A stretch of DNA of 64,000 nucleotides, taken from contig NC_068920.1 in assembly GCF_023091745.1 (NCBI RefSeq), forward strand, positions 2,170,001 to 2,234,000, read 5' to 3'. The position numbers and the translations under genes were made by a program. The stretch comes from Budorcas taxicolor (lineage: Eukaryota; Chordata; Mammalia; Artiodactyla; Bovidae). The notes below the pieces were generated by a model. The model ran no database searches, was not told the origin of the DNA, and saw only the letters and a list, made by a program, of their open reading frames with translations. This document shows, piece by piece, positions 34,942-48,589 of the stretch (its first letter is position 1; each line of letters opens with the position of its first letter).

Positions 34942-37900
34942 ATGGATCTTGGGGTGCTTCTGAGTCTCCCCAGGGCAGTCAGGCCTCGTCTTGAGTGGGG
35001 GCTTGCACGTGTGCTTTCCTCCCGAGCTGCAGAATTAGTGTCACGCTTCCTGTCACGTGGATCAAGGGATCTGTGGCTATCCCTCGAGGCTTTCCCTCGA
35101 GGATTTCCCACGAGGTTTTCCCACAGGGCTGTGCCACGTGCCACCTGGGTGTGAGTCGATCCTCGGCGTGAAAGACGAGCCGGTGAACGGAAAAGAGGTT
35201 CCTCTGGAATGGACTGAGACATATCGGGGACTCTTGGAATGGTGGCACGACCCTGGTGTTCCTCTCGCCGTTTCTGTTGAGAGGGCCTCCTCTTGAGAAT
35301 TGACGGGAACGCCGGGAACTCTTTACCGACGAAGCAGGGAAAGGATCCCTCATCTCGAGCTACGAGGCGGAAGCGGGGCACCTCTGGAAGTGGGCGGGAC
35401 CCTCGGGTTTCCTCTCGAGTTGAGAGGGGTATGTCGGGGAACTTCTTGATTTGCACAAGGGTGTGAAGGACCCTTTCGAAGTTCCAGAGGTGAGGTGTGA
35501 TCAGCCTCGAGACGCCTGGCAGGAAATGGGCCTCATCTCGCCTGGAGGGGAGAACCTCCTCGATTTTCTCGAGTTGCCGAAGGTCTTCTCGAGTTACGAC
35601 GGAGACCTCGGGGCCCGCTCTGGTGGCCAGTCCCATGCGAGTTACTAGGGGCCATCTCGGGATTCCTCTCCCGTCCATGCCGGGGCCTAAGACCTTGTGT
35701 GGAGTCGGGGCCGGAACCTGAGGATTCCTCTCCAGTGTTGCCATGGATCTTGGGGTGCTTCTCTGTCTCCCCAGGGGAGTCAGGCCTCGTCTCGAATGGG
35801 GGCATGCACGTGCGCTTTCGTCCCGAGATGCAGCAGTAGTGTCACGCTTCCTGTCACGTGCATCAAGGGATCTGTGGGTTTCCCTCGATGCTTTCCCACG
35901 AGGCTATCCCACAGGGATGTGCCACGTGCCACCTTGGTGTGAGTCAATCCTCGGCGTGAATGGCGAGCTGGTGAAGGGAAAGAGGTTCCCCTGGAATGGA
36001 CTGAGACATCTGGGGGACTTTGGAATGGTGGCACGACCCTGGAGTTCCTCTCGCCGTTCCTGTTGAGAGGGCCTCCTCTTGAGATGCGACGGGAATGCCG
36101 GGAACTCTTTCCCGACGAAGCACGGAAAGGATCCCTCATCTCGAGCTGCTAGGCGGATACGGGGCTCTTCTGGATGTGTGCGGGACCCTCGTGTTTCCTC
36201 TTGCCTGGAGACGGGTATGTCGGGGAACTTCTTGATTTGCACCAAGGGTGTGAAGGACCCTTTCGAGGTTCCAGAGGTGAGGTGTGATCAGCCTCGAAAC
36301 GCCTCAGCAGAAATGGGCCTCATCAAGGCTGGAGGGCAGAACCTCCTGGATTTTGTCGAGTTGCGGCAGGTCTTCTCGACTTACGACGGAGACCTCGGGG
36401 CCCGCTCTGGTGGCCTCAGGAAAGGCCAGTCCCATGCGAGTGGCTAGGGGCCATCTCGGGATTCCTCTCCCGTCCATGCCAGGGCCTAAGACCTCGTGTG
36501 GAGTCAAGGCAGGAACCTGAGGATTCCTCTCCAGTTTTGCCATGGATTTTGGGGTGCTTCTCAGTCTCCCCAGGGGAGTCAGGCCTCGTCAAGAATGGGG
36601 GCATGCACGTGAGCTTTCCTCCCGAGCTGCAGCAGTAGTGTCACGCTTCCTGTCACGTGGATCAAGGGATCTGTGGCTTTCCCTCGAGGCTTTCCCACGG
36701 GGCTTTCCCACAGGGCTGTGCCACGTTCCACCTTGGTGTGAGTCGATCCTCAGCGGGCAAGACGAGCCGGTGAAGGGAAAAGAGTTTCCTCTGGAATGGA
36801 CTGAGATATCTGGGGGACTCTTGGCTTGGTGGCACGACCCTGGAGTTCCTCTAGCCGTTCCTGTTGAGAGGGGCCCCTCTTGAGATGCGGCGGGAACGCC
36901 TGGAACTCTTTCCGAACGAAGCAGGGAAAGGATCCCTCATCTCGAGCTACGAGGCGGAAACGGGGCACCTCTGGATGTGGGCGGGACCCTCGGGTTTCCT
37001 CTCGAGTGGAGACGGGTATGTCGGGGAACTTCTTCATTTGCACCAAGGGTGTGAAGGACCCTTTCGAAGTTCCAGAGGTGAGGTGTGATCAGCCTCGAGA
37101 CGCCTGGCAGGAAATGGGCCTCATCTCGCCTGGAGGGGAGAACCTCCTGGATTTTCTCGAGTTGCGGCAGGTCTTCTCGAGTTACGACGGAGACCTCGGG
37201 GCCCGCTCTGGTGGCCTCAGGAAAGGCCAATCCCCATGCGAGTTGCTAGGGGCCACCTCGGGATTCCTCTCCCGTCCATGCCGGGGCCTTAGACCTTGTG
37301 TGGAGTCAGGGCCGGAACCTGAGGATTCCTCTCCAGTGTTGCCATGGATCTTGGGGTGCTTCTCAGTCTCCCCAGGGGAGTCAGGCCTCGTCTCGAATGG
37401 GGGCATGCACGTGCGCATTCCTCCCGAGCTGCAGCAGTAGTGTCACGCTTCCTGTCACGTGGATCAAGGGATCTGTGTCTTTCCCTCGAGGCTTTCCCAC
37501 GAGGCTATCCCACAAGGCTGTGCTACGTGCCACCATGGTGTGAGTCAATCCTCGGCGTGAAAGGCGAGCTCGTCAAGGGAAAGAGGTTCCTCTGGATTGG
37601 ACTGAGACATCTGGGGGACTTTGGAATGGTGGCACGACCCTGGAGTTCCTCTCGCCATTTCTGTTGAGAGGGCCTCCTCTTGAGATGCGACGGGATCGCC
37701 GGGAACTCCTTCCCGATGAAGCAGGGAAAGGATCCCTCATCTCGAGCTACGAGGAGGAAACGGGGCACCTCTGGATGTGGGCGGGACCCTCGGGTTTCCT
37801 CTCGAGTGGAGACGTGTATGTCGGGGATCTTCTTCATTTGCACCAAGGGTGTGAAGGACCCTTTCGAATTTCCAGAGGTGAGGTGTGATCATCCTCGAGA

Positions 37901-38143
37901 CGCCTCAGCGGAAATGGGCCTTATCTCGACTGGACGGGAGAACCTCCTGGATTTTCTCGAGGTGCGGCTGGTCTTCTCGAGTTACGTCGGGGATCTCAGG
38001 GACCCGCTATGGTTGCCTCTGGAAAGGCCAGTCCACATGCGAGTTGCTAGGGGCCATCTCCAGATTCCTCTCCTGTCCTTGCCGGAGCCTATGTCCTGTG
38101 TGGAGTCGGGGCCGGAACCTGAGGATCCCTATCCAGTGTTGCC
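34942..38143 (+). repeat. Short monomers 44-47 with the gacctcggggccc variant
   Basis: Monomers start at 34942 (801 bp), 35743 (799), 36542 (802) and 37344 (800). The first keeps four minisatellite copies but lost about 11 bp near 35624 (gtggccagtcccatgcg), so its length class has a different cause. Three of the four carry the 2-bp-shorter gacctcggggcccgctc. Two (35516, 37102) carry cctggcaggaaatggg. The last ends with cctatgtcctgtgtgg (38088), the first appearance of this right-hand marker. Confidence 0.75.
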
Positions 38144-41100
38144 ATGGATCTTAGGGTGCTTCTGAGTCTCCCCAGGGGAGTCAGGCCTCGTCTCGAGTGG
38201 GGGCATGCACGTGCGCTTTCCTCCCGAGCTGCAGCAGTAGTGTCACGCTTCCTGTCACGTGGATCAAGGGATCTGTGGCTTTCCCTCGAGGCTTTCCCTC
38301 GAGGGTTTCCCACGGGGCTTTCCCAAAAGGCTGTGCCATGTGCCACCTTGGTGTGAGTCGATCCTCGGCGTGAAAGACGAGCCGGTGAAGGGAATAGAGG
38401 TTCCTCTGGAATGGACTGAGACATCTGGGGACTCTTGGAATGGTGGCACGACCCTGGAGTTCCTCTCGCCGTTCCTGTTGAGAGGGCCTCCTCTTGAGAT
38501 GCGACGGGAAGGCCGGGAACTCTTTCCCAACAATGCAGGGAAAGGATCCCTCATCTCGAGCTACGAGGCGGAAACGGGACTCCTCTGGATGTGGGCGGGA
38601 CCCTCGTGTTTCCTCTCGGGTGGAGACTTGTATGTCGGGGAACTTCTTGATTTGCACCAAGGGTGTGAAGAACCCTTTCTAAGTTCCAGAGGTAAGGTGT
38701 GATCAGCCTCGAGACGGCTCCGCGGAAATGGGACTCATCTCGCCTGGAGGGGAGAACCTCCTGGATTTTCTCGAGTTGCGGCAGGTTTTCTCGAGTTACG
38801 ACCGGGACCTCAGGGACCCGCTCTGTTGTCCTCAGGAAAGGCCAATCCCCATGCGAGTTGCTAGGGACCCTCTCGGGATTCCTTTCCCGTCCATGCCGGG
38901 GCCTAAGACATTGTGTGGAGTCGGGGCCGGAACCTGAGGATTCCTCTCCAGTGTTGCCATGGATCTTGGGGTGCTTCTGAGACTCCCCAGGGGAGTCAGG
39001 CCTCGTCTCGAGTGGGTGCATGCACGTGGGCTTTCCTCCCGTGCTGCAGCAGTAGTGTCACGCTTCCTGTCACGTGGATCAAGGGATCTGTGGCTTTCCC
39101 ACGAGGCTATCCCACAGGGCTGTGCCATGTGCCACCTTGCTGTGAGTCGATCCTCGGCGTGAAAGACGAGCCGGTTAAGGGAAAAGTGGTTCCTCTGGAA
39201 TGGACTGAGACATCTGGGGGACTCTTGGAATGGTGGCACGACCCTGAAGTTCCTCTCGCCGTTCCTGTTGAGAGCGCCTCCTCTTGAGATGCGACGGAAA
39301 CGCCGGGAACTCTTGCCTGAAGAAGAGGGAAAGGATCCCTCATCTCGAGCTACGAGGCGGAAACGGGCTCCTCTGGATGTGGGCGGGACCCTCGGGTTTC
39401 CTCTCGAGTGGAGACGGGTATGTCGGGGAACTTCCTGATTTGCACCAAGGCTGTGAAGGACCCTTTCGAAGTTCCAGAGGTGAGGTGTGATCAGCCTCGA
39501 GACGCCTCAGAGGAAATGGGCCTCATCTCGCCTGGAGGGGAGAACCTCCTGGATTTTCTCGAGTTGCGGCAGGTCTTCTCGAGTTCTGACGGACACCTCA
39601 GGGACCCGCTCTGGTGGCCTCAGGAAAGGCCATTCCCCATGCCAGTTGCTAGGGGCCCTCTCGGGATTCCTCTCCCATCCATGCCGGGGCCTAAGACCTT
39701 GTGTGGAGTCGGGGCCGGAACCTGAGGATTCCTCTCCAGTGTTGACATGGATCTTCGGGTGCTTCTGAGTCTCCCCAGGGGAGTCAGGCCTCGTCTCGAG
39801 TGGGGGCATGCACGTGCGCTTTCCTCCTGAGCTGCAGCAGTAGTGTCACGCTTCCTGTCACGTGGATCAAAGGATCTGTGGCTTTCCCTCGAGGCTTTCC
39901 TCGAGGCTTTCCCACAGGGCTGTGCCACGAGTCACCTTGGTGTGAGTCGATTCTCGGCGTGAAAGACGATCCAGTGAAGGGAAAAGAGGTTCCTCTGGAA
40001 TGGACTGAGACATCTGGGGGACTCTTGGAATGGTGGCACGACCCTGGAGTTCCTCTCGCCGTTCCTGTTGAGAGGGCCTCCTCTTGAGATGCGACCGGAA
40101 CGCCGGGAACTCTTGCCCGACGAAGCAGGGAAAGGATCCCTCACCTCGAGCTACGAGGCGGAAACGGGGCTCCTCTGGATGTGGGCGGGACCCTCGTGTT
40201 TCCTCTCGAGTGGAGACGGGTATGTCGGGGAACTTCTTCATTTGCACCAAGGGTGTGAAGGACCCTTTTGACGTTCCAGAGCTGAGGTGTGATCAGCCTC
40301 GAGACGCCTCAACGGAAAGGAGCCTCATCTCGCCTGGAGGTGAGAACCTCCTGGATTTTCTCGAGTTGCGGCAGGTCTTCTCGAGTTACGATGGAGACCT
40401 CGGAACCCGCTCTGGTGGCCTCAGGAAAGGCCAGTCCCATGCGAGCTGCTAGGGGCCATCTCAGGATTCCTCTCCCGTCCATGCCGGGGCCTAAGACCTT
40501 GTGTGGAGTCAGGGCCAGAACCTGAGGATTCCTCTCCAGTTTTGAAATGGATCTTGGGGTGCTTCTCTGTCTCCCCAGGGGAGTCAGGCCTCGTCTCGAA
40601 TGGGGGCATGCACGTTCGCTTTCCTCCCGAGCTGCAGCAGTAGTGTCACGCTTCCTGTCACGTGCATCAAGGGATCTGTGGCTTTCCCTCGAGGCTTTCC
40701 CACGAGGCTTTCCCACAGGACTGTGCCACGTGCCACCTTGGTGTGAGTCAATCCTCAGCGTGAATGGCGAGCTGGTGAAGGGAAACAGGTTCCCCTGGAA
40801 TGGACTGAGACATCTGGGGGACTTTGGAATGGTGGCACGACCCTGGATTTCCTCTCGCCGTTCCTGTTGAGAGGGCCTCCTCTTGAGATGGGACGGGAAC
40901 CCCGGGAACTCTTTCCCGACGAAGCAGGGAAAGGATCCCTCATCTCGAGCTGCTAGGTTGATACGAGGCTCTTCTGGATGTGGGCGGGACCCTCGTGTTT
41001 CCTCTCGAGTGGAGACGGGTATGTCGGGGAACTTCTTGATTTGCACCAAGGGTGTGAAGGACCCTTTCGAGGTTCCAGAGGTGAGGTGTGATCAGCCTCG

Positions 41101-44100
41101 AGACGCCTCAGCAGAAATGGGCCTCTCTCGGCTGGAGGGCAGAACCTCCTGGATTTTCTCGAGTTGGGGCAGGTCTTCTCGACTTACGACGGGGACCTCA
41201 GGGACCCGCTCTGGTGGCCTCAGGAAAGGCCAGTCCCTATGAGAGTTGCTAGGGGCCCTCTCGGGATTCCTCTCCCGTTCATGCCGGGGCCTAAGACCTT
41301 GTGTGGAGTCGGGGCCGGAACCTGAGGATTCCTCTCCAGTGTTGCCATGGATCTTGGGGTGCTTCTGAGTCTCCCCAGGGGAGTTAGGCCTCGTCTCGAG
41401 TGGGCGTATGCACGTGCGCTTTCCTCCCGAGCTGCAGCAGTAGTGTCTCGCTTCCTGTCACGTGGATCAAGGGATCTGTGGCTTTCCCTCGAGTCTTTCC
41501 CTCGAGGCTTTCCCACGAGGCTTTCCCACAGGGCTGTGCCGGGTGCCACCTTGGTGTGAGTCGATCCTCGGCGTGAAAGACGAGCCGGTGAAGGGAAACG
41601 AGATTCCTCTGGAATGGACTGAGACATCTGTCGGACTCTTGGAATGATGGCACGACCCTGGAGTTCCTCTCGCAGTTCCTTTTGAGAGGGCCTCCCCTTG
41701 AGATGCGACGGAAACGCCGGGAACTCTTTCCCTAAGAAGCAGGGAAAGGATCCTTCATCTCGAGCTACGAGGCGGAAACGGGGATCCTCTGTATGTGGGC
41801 GGGACCCTCGGGTTTCCTCTCGAGTGGAGACGGGTATGTCGGGGAACTTCTTGATTTGCACCAAGGGTATGAAGGACCCTTTCGAAGTTCCACAGGTGAG
41901 GTGTGATCAGCCTCGAGACGCCTCGGAGGAAATGGGCCTCATCTCGCCTGATGGGGAGAACCTCCTGGATTTTCTCGAGTTGCGGCAGGTCTTCTCGAGT
42001 TCTGACGGGGACCTCAGGGACCCGCTCTGGTGGCCTCAGGAAAGGCCATTCCCCATGCCAGTTGCTAGTGGCCCTCTCGGGATTCCTCTCCCATCCATGC
42101 CGGGGCCTAAGACCTTGTGTGGAGTCGGGGCCGGAACCTGAGGATTCCTCTCCAGTGTTACCATGGATCTTGGGGTGCTTCTGAGTTTCCCCAGGGGAGT
42201 CAGGCCTCGTCTCGAGTGGGGGCATGCACGTGCGCTTTCCTCCCGAGCTGCAGCAGTAGTGTCACGCTTCCTGTCACGTGGATAAAGGGATCTGTGTCTT
42301 TCCCTCGAGGCTTTCCCACGAAGCTTTCCCACAGGGCTGTGCCACGTGCCACCTTGGTGTGAGTCGATCCTCGGCCTGAAAGGCGAGCCGGTGAAGGAAA
42401 AAGAGTTTCCTCTGGAATGGACTGAGACATCTGGGGACTCTTGGAATGGTGGCACGACCCTGGAGTTCCTCTCGCCGTTCCTGTTGAGAGGGCCTCCTCT
42501 TGAGATGCGACAGGAACGCCGGGAACTCTTTCCCGACGAAGCAGGGAAAGCATCCTCATCTCAAGGTACGAGTCGGAAACGGGGCTCCTCTCGATGAGGG
42601 CGGGATCCTCGTGTTTCCTCTAGAGTGTAGACGGGTATGTCGGGGTACTTCTTGATTTGCACCAACGGTGTGAAGGACCCTTTCGAAGTTCCAGAGGTGA
42701 GGTGTGATCAGCCTCGAGACGCCTCACCGGAAATGGGCCTCATCTCGCCTGGATGGGAGAACCTCCTGGATTTTCTCGAGTTGCGGCAGGTCTTCTCGAG
42801 TTTCGAAGGGGACCTCAGGGACCCGCTTTGGTGGCCTCAGGAAAGGCCAGTCCCCATGCGAGTTGCTAGGGGCCCTCTCGGGATTCCTTTCCCGTCCATG
42901 CCGGGGCCTAAGACATTGTGTGGAGTCGGGGCCGGAACCTGAGGATTCCTCTCCAGTGTTGCCATGGATCTGGGGGTGCTTCTAAGACTCCCCAGGGGAG
43001 TCAGGCCTCGTCTCGAGTGGGTTCTTGCACGTGGGCTTTCCTCCCGTGCTGCAGCAGTGGTGTCACGCTTCCTGTCACGTGGATCAAGGGATCTGTGGCT
43101 TTCCTCGAGGCTTTCCCAGGGGGCTGTGCCACGTGCCACCTTGGTTTGAGTCGATCCTCGGCGTGAAAGACGAGCCGGTTAAGGGAAAAGTGGTTCCTCT
43201 GGAATGGACTGAGACATCTTGGGGACTCTTGGAATGGTGGCACGACCCTGGAGTTCCTCTCGCCGTTCCTGTTGAGAGCGCCTCCTCTTGAGCTGCGACG
43301 GGAACGCCGGGAACTCTTTCCCCACGAAACAGGGACAGGATCCCTCATCTCGAGCTACGAGTAGGCGGAAACGGGGCTCCTCTGAATGTGGGCGGGACCC
43401 TCGTGTTTCCTCTAGAGTGGAGACGGGTATGTCGGGGAACTTCTTGATTTGCACCAAGGGTGTGAAGGACCCTTTGGAAGTTCCAGATGTGAGGTGTGAT
43501 CAGCCTCGAGACGCCTCAGCAGAAATGGGCCTCATCTCGCCTGGAGGGGAGAATCTGCCGGGTTTTCTCGAGTTGCGGCAGGTCTTCTCGAGTTACGACG
43601 GGGACCTCAGGGACCCCCTCCGGTGGCCTCAGGAAAGGCCAGTCCCCATGCGAGTTGCTTGGGGCCATCTCAGGATTCCTCTCCCGTCCATGCCGGGGCC
43701 TAAGACCTTGTGTGGAGTCGGGGCCGGAACCTGAGGATTCCTCTCCAGTGTTGCCATGGATCTTCGGGTGCTTCTGAGTCTCCCCAGGGGAGTCAGGCCT
43801 CGTCTCGAGTGGGGGCATGCACGTGCGCTTTCCTCCCGATCTGCAGCAGTAGTGTCACGCTTCCTGTCACGTGGATCAAAGGATCTGTGGCTTTCCCTCG
43901 AGGCTTTCCTCGAGGCTTTCCCACAGGGCTGTGCCACGAGCCACCTTGGTGTGAGTCGATTTTCGGCGTGAAAGACGATCCGGTGAAGGGAAAAGAGGTT
44001 CCTCTGGAATGGACTGAGACATCTGGGGGACTCTTGGAATGGTGGCACGATCCTGGAATTCCTCTCGCCATTCCTGTTGAGAGGGCCTCCTCTTGAGATG

Positions 44101-44555
44101 CGACGGGAACGCCGGGAACTCTTGCCCGACGAAGCAGGGATAGGATCCCTCACCTCGAGCTACGAGGCGGAAACGGGGCTCCTCTGGATGTGGGCGGGAC
44201 CCTCGTGTTTCCTCTCGAGTGGAGACGGGTATGTCGGGGAACTTCTTCATTTGCACCAACGGTGTGAAGGACCCTTTCGAAGTTCCAGAGCTGAGGTGTG
44301 ATCAGCCTCTTGACGCCTCAACGGAAATGGGCCTCATCTCGCCTGGACGGGAGAACCTCCTGGATTTTCTCAGGTTGCGGCAGGTCTTCTCGAGTTACGA
44401 CGGAGACCTCGGGGCCCGCTCTGGTGGCCTCTGGAAAGGCCAGTCCCCATGCGAGTTCCTAGGGGCCATCTCCAGATTCCTCTCCTGTATTTGCCGGAGC
44501 CTATGTCTTGTGTGGAGTCGGGGCCGGAAACTGAGGATCCCTCTCCAGTGTTGCC
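38144..44555 (+). repeat. Monomers 48-55, imperfect repeats at about 4.0 and 6.4 kb
   Basis: Monomers start at 38144, 38959, 39747, 40547, 41347, 42163, 42964 and 43756, with lengths 815, 788, 800, 800, 816, 801, 792 and 800. The unit at 38959 resembles 42964 (offset 4005; both have gcacgtgggctttcc and cccgtgctgcagc). The unit at 39747 resembles 43756 (offset 4009; both have atggatcttcgggtgc). The unit at 38144 resembles 44556 (offset 6412). The 792-bp unit gains 3 bp in ctacgagtaggcgg near 43361. The block looks like the degraded precursor of the cleaner repeats to its right. Confidence 0.74.
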
Positions 44556-47500
44556 ATGGATCTTAGGGTGCTTCTGAGTCTCCCCAGGGGAGTCAGGCCT
44601 CGTCTCGAGTGGGGGCATGCACGTGCGCTTTCCTCCTGAGCTGCAGCAGTAGTGTCACGCTTCCTGTCACGTGGATCATGGGATCTGTGGCTTTCCCTCG
44701 AGGCTTTCCCTCGAGGTTTTCCCACGGGGCTTTCCCAAAAGGCTGTGCCATGTGCCACCTTGGTGTGAGTCGATCCTCGGCGTGAAAGACGAGCCGGTGA
44801 AGGGAATAGAGGTTCCTCTGGAATGGACTGAGACATCTGGGGGACTCTTGGAATGGTGGCACGACCCTGGAGTTCCTCTCGCCGTTCCTGTTGAGAGGGC
44901 CTCCTCTTGAGATGCGCCGGGAACGCCGGGAACTCTTTCCCAACGATGCAGGGAAAGGATCCCTCATCTCGAGGTACGAGGCGGAAACGGGGCTCCTCTG
45001 GATGTGGGCGGGACCCTCGTGTTTCCTCTCGGGTGGAGACTTGTATGTCTGGGAACTTCTTGATTTGCACCAAGGGTGTGAAGAACCCTTTCTAAGTTCC
45101 AGAGGTAAGGTGTGATCAGCCTCGAGACGGCTCAGCGGAAATGGGACTCATCTCGCCTGGAGGGGAGAACCTCCTGGATTTTCTCGAGTTGCGGCAGGTC
45201 TTCTCGAGTTACGACCGGGACCTCAGGGACCCGCTCTGTTGGCCTCAGGAAAGGCCAATCCCCATGCGAGTTGCTAGGGGCCCTCTCGGGATTCCGTTCC
45301 CGTCCATGCCGGGGCCTAAGACATTGTGTGGAGTCGGGGCCGGAACCTGACGATTCCTCTCCAGTGTTGCCATGGATCTTGGGGTGCTTCTGAGTGTCCA
45401 CAGGGGAGTCAGGCCTCGTCTCGAGTGGGGGCATGCACGTGCGGTTTCCTCCCGAACTGCAGCAGTAGTGTCACGCTTCCTGTCACGTGGATCAAGGGAT
45501 TTGTGGCTTTCCTCGAGGCTTTCCCAGGGGGCTGTGCCACGTGCCACCTTGGTGTGAGTCGATCCTCGGCGTGAAAGACGAGCCGGTGAAGGGAAAAGTG
45601 GTTCCTCTGGAATGGACTGAGACATCTGGGGGACTCTTGGAATGGTGGCACGACCCGGGAGTTCCTCTCGCCGTTCCTGTTGAGAGCGCCTCCTCTTGAG
45701 AAGCGACGGGAAGGCTGGGAACTCTTGCCTGAAGAAGAGGGAAAGGATCCCTCATCTCGAGCTACGAGGCGGAAACGGGGTTCCTCTGGTTGTGGGCGGG
45801 ACCCTCGTGTTTCCTCTCGAGTGGAGACGGGTATGTCGGGGAACTGCTTGAGTTGCACCAAGGGTGTGAAGAACCCTTTCGAAGTTCCAGAGGTGAGGTG
45901 TGATCAGCCTCGAGACGCCTCAGCGGAAATGGGCCTCATCTCGCCTAGAGGGGAGAACCTCCTGGATTTTCTCGAGTTGCGGCAGGTCTTCTCGAGTTAC
46001 GATGGGGACCTCAGTGACCAGCTCTGGTGGCCTCAGGAAAGGCCAGTCCCCATGTGAGTTGCTAGGGGGCACCTCGGGATTCCTCTCCCGTCCATGCCGG
46101 GACCTAAGACCTTGTGTGGAGTCGGGGCCAGAATCTGAGGATTCCGCTCCAGTGTTGACTTGGATCTTGGGGTGCTTCTGAGTCTCCCCAGGGGAGTCAG
46201 GCCTCGTCTCGAGTGGGGGCATGCACGTGCGCTTTCCTCCCGAGATTCAGCAGTAGTGTCACGCTTCCTGTCACGTGGATCAAGGGATCTGTGGCTTTCC
46301 CTCGAGGCTTTCCCACGAGGCTATCCCACAGGGCTGTGCCACGTGCCACCTTGGTGTGAGTCGATCCTCGGCGTGAAAGACGAGCCGGTGAAGGGAAACG
46401 AGGTTCCTCTGGAATGGACTGAGACATCTGGGGACTCTTGGAATGGTGCCACGACCCTGGAGTTCCTCTCGCCGTTCCTGTTGAGAAGGCCTCCTCTTAA
46501 GATGCGACGGGAACTCCGGGAACTCCTTTCCGAAGAAGCAGGGAAAGGATTCCTCATCTCGAGCTATGAGGCGGAAACGGGGCTCCTCTGGATGTGGGCG
46601 GGACCCTCGTGTTTCCTCTTGAGTGGAGACGGGCTTGTCGGGGAACTTCTTTATTTGCACCAAGGGTGTGAAGGACCCTTTCGACGTTCCAGATGTGAGG
46701 TGTGATCAGCCTCGAGACGCCTCAGCAGAAGCGGGCCTCATCTCGCCTGGAGGGGAGAAGCTCCTGGATTTTCTCGAGGTTCGGCTGGTCTTCTCGAGTT
46801 ACGTCGGGGATCTCAGGGACCCGCTATGTTGGCCTCTGGAAAGGCCAGTCCCCATGCGAGTTGCTAGGGGCCATCTCCAGATTCCTCTCCTGTCCTTGCC
46901 GGAACCTATGTCCTGTGTGGAGTTGGGGCCGGAACCTGAGGATCCCTCTCCAGTGTTGCCATGGATCTTAGGGTGCTTCTGAGTCTCCCCAGGGGAGTCA
47001 GGCCTCCTCTCGAGTGGGGGCATGCACGTGCGCTTTTCTCCTGAGCTGCAGCAGGAGTGTCACGCTTCCTATCACGTGGATCATGGGATCTGTGGCTTTC
47101 CCTCGAGGCTTTCCCTCGAGGCTTTCCCACGGGGCTTTCCCAAAGGCTGTGCCATGTGCCACCTTGGTGTGAGTCGATCCTCGGCGTGAAAGACGAGCCG
47201 GTGAAGGGAAAAGAGGTTCCTCTGGAATGGACTGAGATATCTGGGGGATTCTTGGAATGGTGGCACGACCCTGGAGTTCCTCTCGCCGTTCCTGTTGAGA
47301 GGGCCTCCTCTTGAGATGCGACGGGAACGCCTGGAACTCTTTCCCGACGAAGCAGGGAAAGGATCCCTAATCTAGAGCTACGAGGCGGAAACGGGGCTCT
47401 TCTGGATGTGGGCGGGACCCTCGTGTTTCCTCTCGAGTGGAGACGGGTATGTCGGGGAACTTCTTGATTTGCACCAAGGGTGTGAAGGACCCTTTCGAAT

Positions 47501-48589
47501 TTCCAGAGGTGAGGTGTGATCAGCCTCGAGACCCCTGGCAGGAAATGGGCCTTATCTCGCCTGGAGGGGAGAACCTCCTGGATTTTCTCGAGGTGCGGCA
47601 GGTCTTCTCGACTTACGACGGGAACCTCAGGGACCCGCTCTGGTGGCCTCAGAAAAGTCCAGTCCCTATGCGATTTGCTAGGGCCCCTCTCGGGATTCCT
47701 CTCCCGTCCATGCCGGGGCGAATGTCCTGTGTGGAGTCGGGGCCGGAACTTGAGGATCCCTCTCCAGTGTTGCTATGGATCTTAGGGTGCTTCTGAGACT
47801 CCCAAAGGGAGTCAGGCCTCGTCTCGAGTGGGGGCATGCACGTGCGCTTTCCTCCCGAGCTGCAGATGTAGTGTCACGCTTCCTGTCACGTGGATCATGG
47901 GATATGTGGCTTTCCCTCGAGGCTTTCCCTCGAGCCTTTCCCACGGGGCTTTCCCAAAAGGCTGTGCCATGTGCCACCTTGGTGTGAGTCGATCCTCGGC
48001 GTGAAAGACGAGCCGGTGAAGGGAAAAGAGGTTCCTCTGGAATGGACTGAGATATCTGGGGGATTCTTGGAATGGTGGCACGACCCTGGAGTTCCTCTCG
48101 CCGTTCCTGTTGAGAGGGCCTCATCTTGAGATGCGACGGGAACGCCGGGAACTCTTTCCCGATGAAGCCGGGAAAGGATCCCTCATCTCGAGCTACGAGG
48201 CGGAAATGGGGCTCCTCTGGATGTGGGCGGCACCCTCGTGTTTCCTCTCGAGTGGAGACGGGTATGTCGGGGAACTTCTTGATTTGCACCAAGGGTGTGA
48301 AGGACCCTTTCGAATTTCCACAGGTGAGGTGTGATCATTCTCGAGACGCCTCAGTGGAAATGGGCCTTATCTCGACTGGACGGGAGAACCTCCTGGATTT
48401 TCTCGAGGTGCGGCTGGCCTTCTCGAGTTACGTCGGGGATCTCAGGGACCCGCTATGGTGGCCTCTGGAAAGGCCAGTCCCCATGGGAGTTGCTAGGGGC
48501 CATCTCCAGATTCCTCTCCTGTCCTTGCCGGAGCCTATGTCCTGTGTGGAGTCGGGGCCGGAAACTGAGGATCCCTCTCCAGTGTTGCC
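44556..48589 (+). repeat. Five-monomer block, P-Q-R'-S' plus one (monomers 56-60)
   Basis: Monomers start at 44556 (816 bp), 45372 (788), 46160 (801), 46961 (814) and 47775 (815). The first two are P and Q, which recur at 48590, 51798 and 55006. P has ctttcccaacgatgcagg and gaggtaaggtgtgatc; Q has gagtgtccacagggg and a two-copy minisatellite. R' and S' (46160-47774) do not match the R and S of the next tetramers. They match 56609-58211 instead, at an offset of 10449 bp. The fifth unit has a second half like that of S. Confidence 0.8.
45507..45531 (+). repeat. 13-bp internal minisatellite, two copies (representative short allele)
   Basis: Only a 12-base copy (45507-45518) and a 13-base copy (45519-45531, ending in five G) remain before ctgtgcc. 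This explains the 788-bp length of Q-type monomers, which are otherwise full length. The same short allele occurs in the Q units at 49406, 52614 and 55821. Confidence 0.85.

Noticed and set aside
34942..35742. 801-bp monomer as another loss of a 13-bp unit
   Set aside because: It retains four minisatellite copies; the shortening is a separate deletion near 35624 plus the 2-bp-shorter gacctcggggccc variant.
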